Positions 17,803 through 25,880 of a stretch of DNA of 64,000 nucleotides are shown one piece after another (position 1 is the stretch's first letter; every line of letters starts with the position of its first letter). Below the pieces are notes generated by a model. The model was not told where the DNA came from. It worked only from the letters and a program-made list of their open reading frames with translations, and made no database searches. Position numbers and translations under genes: made by a program. The stretch is from Gammaproteobacteria bacterium (lineage in GTDB: Bacteria; Pseudomonadota; Gammaproteobacteria; Pseudomonadales; Azotimanducaceae): positions 186,001-250,000 of the forward strand of contig JAPOVV010000105.1 of the NCBI GenBank assembly GCA_026707945.1, written 5' to 3'.

Positions 17803-19371
17803 ATGAAGCTCCTCACCGATGATCAGGTACGCCAATTTATCGTCGACGGCTGCATCGCACTAAAACCGGATGTTGATCCAAAAATCCACGGCGTGATTGA
17901 CGAGAAGTTACGTTTCGCGACGGAATCAGAGTTTCCGCCGGGTAACAATGTCCTTTCCCGCGTTCCGGAAATCTGGCAAGTCGTTCGATCACCGAATGTA
18001 AGAGGAGCGCTTACGAGTCTTCTAGGACCAAACTTCTACATTCATCCCCATCGTGCGATCCATACGAGTCGCCCAGTAGAAGATCGAGACGTTAACTACG
18101 ACGCCGATCACAATGCACCGCCGATGGGTAAAGGATCCAAGGCGGGATCCGGTTGGCACCAAGACGCGCAGAGTCCACTTTCACGTGCGCGACACCATAC
18201 ACCCAAGTATCTGATCGCGTTCTATTTCCCTCACTACACGCCTGAACTTATGGGTCCTACCCGTTATCAGGCAGGAAGCTACCTATTTAGTGAGCCACAC
18301 AAACCTACTGGTGTTGTGTTGCCTGACCATGTAGCTGAGGGGTCGTTCTTACTCCTACATTTCGACACCGTCCATGCCGGTTGGCCGAATCGCACTGATC
18401 TCGCTCGCTACATGATCAAGATCGTATTTACGCGAACCGAATATCCACGTATCGCAACATGGCAGAACAGAGACGCGGCATGGGAAAAGCCGAGTTCGTA
18501 TCAAGCAGAAGTCAATCTTGACCCGGCGTGGCAATACATATGGCACTGGATGCGAGGTGCGGAACAAAAACACACGAACGGAGGTATTGACTTTGATGCC
18601 TTGAATTCGCTGGATGAAGAACATCGAATGCAGAGTGTTTATCACTCAGTATCCGATGCGGATATCCATCAACTGATTGAGCAATTACGTGCGCTAGCAA
18701 ACCAAGGCATGCACGAACGACGCAAAGCGGTCAACAACGAAGGCAAAACGATCCCACGCGACCACGTCATCGGACAAGAAAGACGTTGGAATGAAAAGGC
18801 TATCGTGTTCGACGATGCGGCGTACGCACTTGCATCATCTGGTGAAGCAGCGGTTGATCCTCTCACCGAATTACTACAAAACACGGATCCATGGGTTCGA
18901 ATCAATGCCGTTTTCGCACTGGGTGAAATTGGTCCAAGAGCTCGTGACGCAATGCCTGAAATCGCGAAACTACTTGAAGATCCCCACCAGCAGGTCGTAC
19001 GACAAACTCTCGATGCGATCGCTTCGATCGGCGAAGGAATGGATTGTGCGTTGGAACCCATGCGGCGATTGTTAACGACCTCCAACCCTGATTGGCAAGA
19101 AGCCGAAGTCATGCGCGGCTGGACGGGTGAAGACCAAGTCAGGTTGAACGCGGCTTTCGCAATGCTGAACGGCATCAACTACGACAACGATCTTGAACGG
19201 ATCGAGACGATTTTGAGCGAGGTATTGGGCGATCCGAACGGCTATGTACCTGCCGTTGCGGTCGAGGCGCTGACGAGACTAGGCACGACCAGTAGCCATG
19301 CGACCGCAATACGATATTTACAAGATCGTCGTTGGGATGACACGCTTCTGGGTCGTCAAAAGCCGTACTAA
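17803..19371 (+). CDS. PhyH-family oxygenase fused to C-terminal HEAT repeats
   Basis: The first 260 residues or so form an Fe(II)/2-oxoglutarate oxygenase. The iron site is WHQDA (His-x-Asp) and VHAGWPNR (distal His), and ARYMIK carries the likely 2-oxoglutarate Arg. Residues from about 330 to the end form HEAT-like helical repeats (DPWVRINAVFALGEIGPRA, DPHQQVVRQTLDAIASIGEG, DPNGYVPAVAVEALTRLGT). Such repeats usually mediate protein binding. At 522 residues it is nearly twice a plain PhyH protein. It follows the crotonase genes by 40 bases on the same strand, so probably the last gene of the formate dehydrogenase transcript. Confidence 0.82.
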   Translation: MKLLTDDQVRQFIVDGCIALKPDVDPKIHGVIDEKLRFATESEFPPGNNVLSRVPEIWQVVRSPNVRGALTSLLGPNFYIHPHRAIHTSRPVEDRDVNYDADHNAPPMGKGSKAGSGWHQDAQSPLSRARHHTPKYLIAFYFPHYTPELMGPTRYQAGSYLFSEPHKPTGVVLPDHVAEGSFLLLHFDTVHAGWPNRTDLARYMIKIVFTRTEYPRIATWQNRDAAWEKPSSYQAEVNLDPAWQYIWHWMRGAEQKHTNGGIDFDALNSLDEEHRMQSVYHSVSDADIHQLIEQLRALANQGMHERRKAVNNEGKTIPRDHVIGQERRWNEKAIVFDDAAYALASSGEAAVDPLTELLQNTDPWVRINAVFALGEIGPRARDAMPEIAKLLEDPHQQVVRQTLDAIASIGEGMDCALEPMRRLLTTSNPDWQEAEVMRGWTGEDQVRLNAAFAMLNGINYDNDLERIETILSEVLGDPNGYVPAVAVEALTRLGTTSSHATAIRYLQDRRWDDTLLGRQKPY

Positions 19372-19393
19372 GTCGACGACCAGAGATTCGAAG

Positions 19394-19990
19394 CTAGAGG
19401 GGACCCGGTCCTTCGTATCCTTCAAGTTGCCATCGGATCATTGGCAAGTGTTGCCTGCCGAGATAGCGTTCACCGTCCACCCAGAATGTCGGTACGCTAT
19501 GGATTTCGCGTGCGTCCATCTCTTCTCTAGTAGGTTCAAGATCCCAGCGGGGGTCTAGAGCGTCAAAAGCCTCGATTCCATGTTCTTCAAGCAGATTCGC
19601 TATCGCGTAGCTCGAATCGATCTGGAGTTCACCTGCCCAGAAATTTCGAAACACAGTAGAAGCGTAATCAAAACCGCTTCCCGCGGTATTCGCGGCAATC
19701 AATCCACGTAACGCCGTCGTTGAATCTTGCTCTCTCCCATCAATCGCGACGTTTAAACCTTGAACCGCAGCGTATCTCAGAGCATCGCTCCGCGCATACT
19801 CAGCACGAATCCAACGATGGCGCTCACCTATATCGTCGCCGCCTGAGGGAGCCGAGAGAGCTTGTAATTCGCTCGTCGTTCGTAATGGCGTCAATATGAG
19901 CTCGACACCAAGTTCATCCGCAAGTTGCTTAACAGGATTCAGCGCAAGATATGAGTTGATGCTGACGAAATCCAGAACGAACTCAATCAT
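19394..19990 (-). CDS. DsbA-family, 2-hydroxychromene-2-carboxylate isomerase-like protein (second of pair)
   Basis: A 198-residue thioredoxin-fold protein of the HCCA-isomerase/GST-kappa branch. It starts IEFVLDFVSINSYLALNP, where a Ser replaces the Cys pair of true DsbA, and has the cis-Pro loop HSVPTFWVDGERYLGRQ. Relatives use glutathione to isomerise aromatic ring-cleavage products. The frame extends upstream, but the ATG at 19990 overlaps the stop of the preceding gene as ATGA and fits the family. No signal peptide, so cytoplasmic. It converges with the PhyH-HEAT gene. Confidence 0.8.
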   Translation of the reverse strand: MIEFVLDFVSINSYLALNPVKQLADELGVELILTPLRTTSELQALSAPSGGDDIGERHRWIRAEYARSDALRYAAVQGLNVAIDGREQDSTTALRGLIAANTAGSGFDYASTVFRNFWAGELQIDSSYAIANLLEEHGIEAFDALDPRWDLEPTREEMDAREIHSVPTFWVDGERYLGRQHLPMIRWQLEGYEGPGPL

Positions 19991-20673
19991 GGGAATCGTT
20001 GGTACGCCATATCCGGTGGTGGTCCCTCTCGCCCACCGAGTATCCACCGCACGTACGGTAGGTTCTCGCGACCGAAGAACAATTCGTCTTCAATGACGTA
20101 TGAAGGTACACCAAATATCCCCGCGGGATGTAACTCATCCTGAAGAAGGTCGTGCGTATCTCCGCCTTCACCCGCTGCATATGCATCAAAGTCGTCATCC
20201 GGAATACCTACTTCAGTCAAGACACGGTGAACGACCTCTGATGACTCAACATCTAGGTCTCGCAACCAAAATCGTTCATACGCGTGATCGAGAAAAGACA
20301 AGAGTTGATCTGAAAAACGTTCCTTCACGTAAAGAAACGCAATATGAATCAGACGGGTATCCCAAATCTTGCGCGGTCCATAGATTTTGATGTCATTAAT
20401 GCGCGCATAGCGTTTTGCATCCATGTACGAGTAACGCACCGAACTCCACTGACGAGGCGATCGTTCACTCTCAACGACCTCCCCTCGATCATCGACGCGT
20501 GCAGAGCCAAGAAAACTCGGGATATTGAGTGTCAGGGGGCGCCAGTCAATCTCGATGTCGAAATCTTGTATTAACTGCTTCGTTGGATCTTTTGCTAAGT
20601 ACGCGTACGGGCTCTTGACGTCAAGGTAGACGATAAGACGAGCGTCGCTATGTCTCGGGTCGTACTTAGTCAC
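19987..20673 (-). CDS. DsbA-family, 2-hydroxychromene-2-carboxylate isomerase-like protein (first of pair)
   Basis: The 228-residue protein is a distant paralogue of its downstream neighbour. It has a YLDVKSPYAYLA strand-helix start with Ser in the glutathione-activating position, a helical middle, and the cis-Pro motif FGVPSYVIEDELFFGREN. Both copies end in a similar RW-x-LxGxEGP tail, supporting tandem duplication. Together they may form a heterodimer acting on one substrate. The reaction is not known; HCCA isomerases act on naphthalene breakdown products, but nothing else of that pathway is here. Confidence 0.8.
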   Translation of the reverse strand: MTKYDPRHSDARLIVYLDVKSPYAYLAKDPTKQLIQDFDIEIDWRPLTLNIPSFLGSARVDDRGEVVESERSPRQWSSVRYSYMDAKRYARINDIKIYGPRKIWDTRLIHIAFLYVKERFSDQLLSFLDHAYERFWLRDLDVESSEVVHRVLTEVGIPDDDFDAYAAGEGGDTHDLLQDELHPAGIFGVPSYVIEDELFFGRENLPYVRWILGGREGPPPDMAYQRFP

Positions 20674-20760
20674 GTTCGTTCAACAAATCGTACCAACTTA
20701 TGCCCAAGGGAGTGTACGCGGAATGACCCAATCTGCACGTTTTATTGAAACCATACGTAC

Positions 20761-20795
20761 AAAAAGAGCCCAATTTCATATTGAGATCGGGCTCT
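20761..20795 (-). terminator. Rho-independent terminator after the SDR gene
   Basis: On the minus strand AGAGCCC pairs with GGGCTCT (7 bp, loop about 17 bases) and is followed immediately by TTTT. It lies 26 bases after the SDR stop codon, the expected place. The surrounding gap (20674-20821) holds nothing else visible. Confidence 0.8.
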
Positions 20796-20821
20796 GACAT
20801 GGGATGTTGGAATCGGAATCG

Positions 20822-21706
20822 CTAGCCACGACGCCTTCTGTTGAGGGGATCAAATGGCGTCGCATTGCTCATATCGAGCGCAGCCTCTGGCGCTTCAGCG
20901 AGCGCTTCAAACGACGCGTCCTCACCTAAGCGAAATCCTTCGTTGGTGAACGTCTGCGAGCGCGAAAAGCGACCGCCCGAGGCGTGAATCGTCACGGCTG
21001 ACGGTGCATCTTCACTGCACATGTAAAGCACAGCCGGTGAAACGAGTGCCGGATCCATCGCAGGAGGCGGATTGTCCATATCCAACGTTGATCCCGGTAC
21101 GCTCGCAGTCATCCGTGTTGCAGCCCCTGGCGATAGACAGTTCACGCGAATGTTGTGCGATGCTCCTTCGATGGCAAGTACGTTCATCAGTCCCAGCATC
21201 GCCATTTTGGCAGCGCCGTAGTTAGCCTGCCCGAAGTTACCGAAAATTCCGGATGTAGAGCTGGTAAGTACCACTCGTCCCCAGTTCTTCTCGTACATGA
21301 TCGGCCATGCAGCTTTCGTCACATACGCCGACCCACGAAGATGTACATCGATGACCAGATCGAATTCATCCAACGTCATGTTTTTAAAGGACTTATCGCG
21401 AAGGATTCCCGCATTGTTGACGACGATATCGACCGTTCCGAACGCTTTCACTGCGTCTTCAACGATGCTTGCTGCGCCTTCACGACTAGTAACAGATGCC
21501 TTATTCGCTACCGCTTCGCCGCCGGCCGCCGTGATTTCGTCAACGACGACATCCGCCATGTCGCTTGATCCTTCACCATGTACGCTGCCGCCGAGGTCAT
21601 TCACTACGACCTTCGCGCCACGTTCCGCGAATTGCAATGCATGACAGCGACCTAGACCGCCTCCAGCGCCAGTAACGATGACCACCTTGCCATCAAAATC
21701 ACTCAT
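20822..21706 (-). CDS. Short-chain dehydrogenase resembling MFE-2 type 3-hydroxyacyl-CoA dehydrogenase
   Basis: A 294-residue classical SDR with the NAD(P) motif TGAGGGLGRCHA, NNAG at the central strand, and the catalytic Ser (TSSTSG) and Tyr-x-x-x-Lys (YGAAK). The segment VVVNDLGGSVHGEG after the second strand is typical of the dehydrogenase half of peroxisomal multifunctional enzyme type 2, which acts on (3R)-hydroxyacyl-CoAs. That supports an acyl-CoA role but is only similarity. It has its own terminator and is divergent from the flavin monooxygenase. Confidence 0.85.
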   Translation of the reverse strand: MSDFDGKVVIVTGAGGGLGRCHALQFAERGAKVVVNDLGGSVHGEGSSDMADVVVDEITAAGGEAVANKASVTSREGAASIVEDAVKAFGTVDIVVNNAGILRDKSFKNMTLDEFDLVIDVHLRGSAYVTKAAWPIMYEKNWGRVVLTSSTSGIFGNFGQANYGAAKMAMLGLMNVLAIEGASHNIRVNCLSPGAATRMTASVPGSTLDMDNPPPAMDPALVSPAVLYMCSEDAPSAVTIHASGGRFSRSQTFTNEGFRLGEDASFEALAEAPEAALDMSNATPFDPLNRRRRG

Positions 21707-21827
21707 GGAATACTCCTAGAAATAGAGGGAATAACGTTCTTTGAAATCGATATGGCGTTTTATATGCAGACCGTTTTCTAGCCGTAATAGACAGTGTCTG
21801 CGTGAGGCCACAAGCGGCGCGGAATTT

Positions 21828-21833
21828 TATAAT
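21828..21833 (+). promoter_or_regulatory. Possible -10 box upstream of the monooxygenase
   Basis: TATAAT lies 18 bases before the ATG at 21852. There is no convincing -35 at 17 bases. If used, the 5' leader would be only about a dozen bases, fitting the absence of a ribosome site. Confidence 0.25.
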
Positions 21834-21851
21834 GCCGCGCAATTCCCATCT

Positions 21852-23819
21852 ATGCAAACTCCTTATATGTCGGAGCTGTCTCGCGCTATTAACGCCAGTG
21901 ACGAGGAGATTGAGCGCGCACTTCAGCATGCCCATTTACCCTCACTAATTAACGTCCTTGTCCATCTCACCGGTGATGCGACACTCTTAGATAAGACGAT
22001 CAAACCGGAGCCCATGACCATTGGTGGTCGACTCCCGACCTACCCAGAGGAAATCGAGACGAGCATTCGCCGTTTGGCGCTAAAAACGCTCATTCATGGT
22101 CGCGACCACGGGTTCGAGGACCACCCGCTCGAAACATCATTGCTTTTGAAGATGATCAATTTCATTGCGGGCGTTGAACTTACCGATGAATATATCCCAT
22201 ACGCTCTGGACGAACTAAATATCGCGCCAAAACCGAAAGAACAACCACTTAGTTCAAGCGTAGCTGGAAATTTTCATGTGGCGATCATTGGCGGCGGCAT
22301 GTCTGGTCTACTCGCTGGTATCCGGATGCAAGAACTGGGCGTCGACTATACGATTTTTGAAAAGAATGCCGATGTCGGCGGCACCTGGTATGAAAACCGG
22401 TATCCGGGTTGTCGAGTGGATAGCCCTAATCACGTTTACTCATATTCGTTTAAACCCAAAGACTGGCCTCAGCACTTCTCTGATCAGAAGACGCTATTGA
22501 GTTACTTCCAGGAAACTGCAGACGAATTCGAACTGAGAGAACACATTCGATTCGAAACGGAAGTCAGCTCATTGCGATACGATACTGGCTCTTCGGTCTG
22601 GGAAATCCAAGTCGAAGGTCCTAATGGCGAAGAAACCGTTAACGCTAACGCGGTTATCGCGGCGACAGGTCAGCTCAATCGTCCGAAGATGCCCGATCTT
22701 GCAGGCATCAGTGACTTCAAAGGTAATTGGTTCCACTCCGCTGAATGGGATCACAACGTGTCGCTTGCTGGGAAACGTGTCGGAATCATTGGTACCGGTG
22801 CGTCGGCCTTTCAATTCACACCGGAGGTGGTGAAAGAAGCATCGGACGTGACGGTCTTTATGAGAACGCCCCCGTGGGTCTCGTTAAACCCCGTTTATCA
22901 CGAATATATAAACGACGAAACTCATTGGTTACTCAATCAAGTCCCCTATTACCAATCCTGGTTTCGCTTTCACATGTTTTGGACAACCGGCGAAGGACTG
23001 CTTGCGTTCGCGCGATGCGACGATTCTTGGAATGACAACATCCAATCGGTGAGTCCCGCAAATCAAAAGCTCCGCGAAATCCTTACGAAGGGTATCGAGA
23101 CTCATCTTGAAGGGCGTCCAGATTTGATTGAAAAACTCACGCCTTGGTATCCGCCCGCAGCGAAGCGCATGCTAATCGACAACGGTCACTATTACCGTGC
23201 GCTGAAGCAGGAACACGTACGCGTTGTCGCAGACCCAGTCGATCACATTAGTGAGGCCGGTCTTGTGACATCGTCCGGTGAAACGTTCGACTTCGACGTG
23301 ATCATCTATGGCACGGGTTTCAGTGCAAGCAAGATTCTGTTTCCAATGCGAATCTACGGTCGTGATGGAAAAGAACTGCGGGAGACTTGGGATGAAGATC
23401 CTCGTGCGTATCTTGGCGTCACCATGCCGAACTACCCGAATCTCTTCTGTCTATATGGTCCAAACACGAACATCGTTGTCAATGGAAGCATCATCTTCTT
23501 TTCAGAATGTGAGATGCACTACGTTTCCAAGTGTCTACGACACTTACTAGAGAACGGTTACGCAGCTATGGACTGTAAACAGGAACCGTTCATCAACTAC
23601 AACGAAGAGATCGACGCTTACAGCTTGAAAATGGCCTGGGGTGCGTCCAAGGTGAACGCTTGGTACAAAAACGCCCATGGTCGAGTAACACAGAATTGGC
23701 CAGGTACGCTCGTCGAATTCTGGCACCAGATGCGTGAACTCGACCCAAACGACTACGAATTCACGCGAAGCGATGAGAAAATGGTCGGGACGGCCGGACT
23801 TGAACCGGCGACCACGTGA
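21852..23819 (+). CDS. Flavin-binding Baeyer-Villiger-type monooxygenase
   Basis: The protein has an N-terminal helical domain of about 140 residues, the FAD motif VAIIGGGMSGLLAG, the BVMO fingerprint FKGNWFHSAEWDHN and the NADPH motif VGIIGTGASAFQF. Such enzymes convert ketones to esters or oxidise heteroatoms with NADPH and O2. The frame opens at 21741; the Met at 21852 (MQTPYMSEL) is preferred because the earlier residues lack protein character. No ribosome site is clear. The last 13 or so codons run antisense through tRNA-Pro, so the true C-terminus is the normal protein plus tRNA-derived residues, or the gene lost its own stop. Confidence 0.82.
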   Translation: MQTPYMSELSRAINASDEEIERALQHAHLPSLINVLVHLTGDATLLDKTIKPEPMTIGGRLPTYPEEIETSIRRLALKTLIHGRDHGFEDHPLETSLLLKMINFIAGVELTDEYIPYALDELNIAPKPKEQPLSSSVAGNFHVAIIGGGMSGLLAGIRMQELGVDYTIFEKNADVGGTWYENRYPGCRVDSPNHVYSYSFKPKDWPQHFSDQKTLLSYFQETADEFELREHIRFETEVSSLRYDTGSSVWEIQVEGPNGEETVNANAVIAATGQLNRPKMPDLAGISDFKGNWFHSAEWDHNVSLAGKRVGIIGTGASAFQFTPEVVKEASDVTVFMRTPPWVSLNPVYHEYINDETHWLLNQVPYYQSWFRFHMFWTTGEGLLAFARCDDSWNDNIQSVSPANQKLREILTKGIETHLEGRPDLIEKLTPWYPPAAKRMLIDNGHYYRALKQEHVRVVADPVDHISEAGLVTSSGETFDFDVIIYGTGFSASKILFPMRIYGRDGKELRETWDEDPRAYLGVTMPNYPNLFCLYGPNTNIVVNGSIIFFSECEMHYVSKCLRHLLENGYAAMDCKQEPFINYNEEIDAYSLKMAWGASKVNAWYKNAHGRVTQNWPGTLVEFWHQMRELDPNDYEFTRSDEKMVGTAGLEPATT

Positions 23820-23858
23820 CCCCCAGTCACGTGCGCTACCAGACTGCGCCACGTCCCG
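23782..23858 (-). tRNA. tRNA-Pro (anticodon GGG)
   Basis: The minus strand folds as a complete cloverleaf: acceptor CGGGACG / CGTCCCG, D-loop with CTGGTAGC, anticodon stem CGTGA / TCACG around the loop CTGGGGG (anticodon GGG), T-arm with GGTTCAAGTCC, discriminator A and an encoded CCA. Length is 77 bases. It overlaps the 3' end of the monooxygenase reading frame on the other strand. Confidence 0.96.
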
Positions 23859-24021
23859 TCAGCGCAAAGTTTAAGGATTGACCGACTAACTCGTTCGCGC
23901 TTTTTACGAATGGTGTTGGCCGTGCGCAAACGGGATGCGCAACAAACAGTCTACAACGATATATGAGCGAACACCCACGCGTTGATCTGATCGTGCTAAC
24001 GTGCGCGTAGGATCAAGTAGG

Positions 24022-25203
24022 ATGAGCAAACACGAACGCGGCTTTCGAGATCTCGAAGCGCAACTTGATGAACTTCGCAGCCATCAGTTGTTTCGAACCC
24101 GCCGAATCGTTGAAAGCCCCCAAGGCCGTGAAATCGACGTTAACGGTCGTAGATTGCTTAATTTCAGCAGCAATGACTACCTCGGGTTAGCGAGCGATCC
24201 GCGCATCGCGCAAGCCTTTCACGAGGGCATCCGAACCTGGGGTACAGGAAGTGGCGCGTCTCATCTGATATCCGGTCATACTGCAGCTCACCATGCGCTT
24301 GAGGAGGAACTTGCTGATTTCGTCGAGCGACCTCGCGCCCTTCTTTACGGGAGTGGCTATGCCGCGAACGTAGGCGTCATCAATGCGCTCCTATCTGTTG
24401 GCGACCAGGTATTCGAAGATCGACTGAATCACGCGTCATTACTAGACGGCGGTTGGATCAGTCGAGCGGATTTCCATTGGTTCGAACATCGTGATGTGCG
24501 CCAACTCCAATGCTTGGTCTCAGAACGTGCTGATCGACCCTGTCGACGGCTTATCGTGAGTGACGGTGTGTTCAGCATGGATGGGGATCAATGTCGGTTA
24601 GACGACCTGATCGCCATCGCGCGCCGCACCGATAGCTGGCTTCAAATCGATGATGCACATGGGATCGGCGTCTACGGTGACCACGGAAAAGGCACGGTTG
24701 ATCCCAAGCGTTACACCACTGAAGATGTGCCGGTGCTGATCGGCACGCTCGGTAAATCGTTCGGCACGGCAGGCGCGTTCGTAGCGGGTGAAGAAGCACT
24801 CATCGAAACGCTCATACAGAGATCCCGCAACTACATTTTTACGACCGCCATGCCTGCCGCGCTAGCCTGTGCTACTTCGCGTAGTCTTGCGATCGTTGAG
24901 CATGAATCTTGGCGTCGGGATCGACTGAAATCGTTAGTGAGCAACTTCCAAGAAGGGGTGAAGTCGCTGAATCTGCCTGTACCTGAATCTTGCTCACCGA
25001 TTCAGCCACTGGTAATAGGCGATACAAATACCACGCTTTCTGTGGCTCGTTCACTTGAAGAAAACGGGTGCTTTGTTGTTCCGATTCGGCCACCTACAGT
25101 TCCTGTCGATACATCGCGTCTACGGATCACATTTACGGCAGCTCATGCCGAAAGCGATGTCGATCGATTATTGGAAGCATTGCACACAGCCTGTTCTGAA
25201 TGA
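24022..25203 (+). CDS. bioF: 8-amino-7-oxononanoate synthase BioF
   Basis: BioF condenses pimeloyl-ACP/CoA with L-alanine in the first ring-forming steps of biotin synthesis, using PLP. Recognisable segments are LNFSSNDYLGLASDPR, GTGSGASHLISGHTAAHHALEEELA, QIDDAHGIGVYG and the PLP lysine in LIGTLGKSFGTAGAFV. The ORF opens with a GTG at 24001, but the ATG at 24022 with AGGA nine bases upstream matches the usual N-terminus. It heads a bioF-bioD-bioA run with ATGA overlaps. Confidence 0.93.
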   Translation: MSKHERGFRDLEAQLDELRSHQLFRTRRIVESPQGREIDVNGRRLLNFSSNDYLGLASDPRIAQAFHEGIRTWGTGSGASHLISGHTAAHHALEEELADFVERPRALLYGSGYAANVGVINALLSVGDQVFEDRLNHASLLDGGWISRADFHWFEHRDVRQLQCLVSERADRPCRRLIVSDGVFSMDGDQCRLDDLIAIARRTDSWLQIDDAHGIGVYGDHGKGTVDPKRYTTEDVPVLIGTLGKSFGTAGAFVAGEEALIETLIQRSRNYIFTTAMPAALACATSRSLAIVEHESWRRDRLKSLVSNFQEGVKSLNLPVPESCSPIQPLVIGDTNTTLSVARSLEENGCFVVPIRPPTVPVDTSRLRITFTAAHAESDVDRLLEALHTACSE

Positions 25204-25880
25204 AGCGTTTATTCGTTACCGGAACTGACACGGAAATCGGTAAGACAGTGGTCGCAACAGGCTTGGTCAGGGCTGCCGCTGGTGCGGGTTATCGGACAGT
25301 TGGCCTAAAACCCGTCGCGGCGGGTTGTGAAATCATCAATGGTGTACTGGTAAACGACGACGCGCGTCAGCTCATGCTCGCAAGCAATGTTGATCTTGAC
25401 TATGCCACTGTGAATCCCGTTGCACTAGAACCTGCCATTGCACCGCATATCGCAGCTAAGCAAGCTCGTGTTTCCATAAATTCCGGCGTACTTAAAACTC
25501 ACTACGAGCGCAATCTACCAGATGACATAGATCTCGCGGTTTTTGAGGGTGCAGGCGGTTGGTTTGTACCACTCAACGACTACGAGACGTTCGAAGACTT
25601 CGCCCTTGTTATGGAACTCGACGTCGTGCTCGTTGTTGGTATGAAACTAGGCTGCATCAACCACGCACTCTTGTCAGTAAGAGCGATACGGGCTTGCGGA
25701 TTGAGTCTACTAGGTTGGATCGCTAACTTTCCCGATCCGTCGATGGACGTCGCAAAGGAAAACCTCGAAACGTTAATGGATCGTATCGATGGACCTCTTA
25801 TGGGCGTCGTACCGAACATGGACCAACCCAGTGCAGAAGCTGTCTCCAAGCACTTAAACATCAAAGCGATCATGCCATGA
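25200..25880 (+). CDS. bioD: Dethiobiotin synthetase BioD
   Basis: BioD forms the ureido ring of dethiobiotin from 7,8-diaminopelargonate, CO2 and ATP. The N-terminal P-loop is FVTGTDTEIGKTVVATGLV, followed by the TVGLKPVAAGCE strand and the EGAGGWFVPL loop typical of BioD. It is 226 residues. Its start overlaps the bioF stop and its end overlaps the bioA start, indicating coupled translation. Confidence 0.93.
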   Translation: MKRLFVTGTDTEIGKTVVATGLVRAAAGAGYRTVGLKPVAAGCEIINGVLVNDDARQLMLASNVDLDYATVNPVALEPAIAPHIAAKQARVSINSGVLKTHYERNLPDDIDLAVFEGAGGWFVPLNDYETFEDFALVMELDVVLVVGMKLGCINHALLSVRAIRACGLSLLGWIANFPDPSMDVAKENLETLMDRIDGPLMGVVPNMDQPSAEAVSKHLNIKAIMP

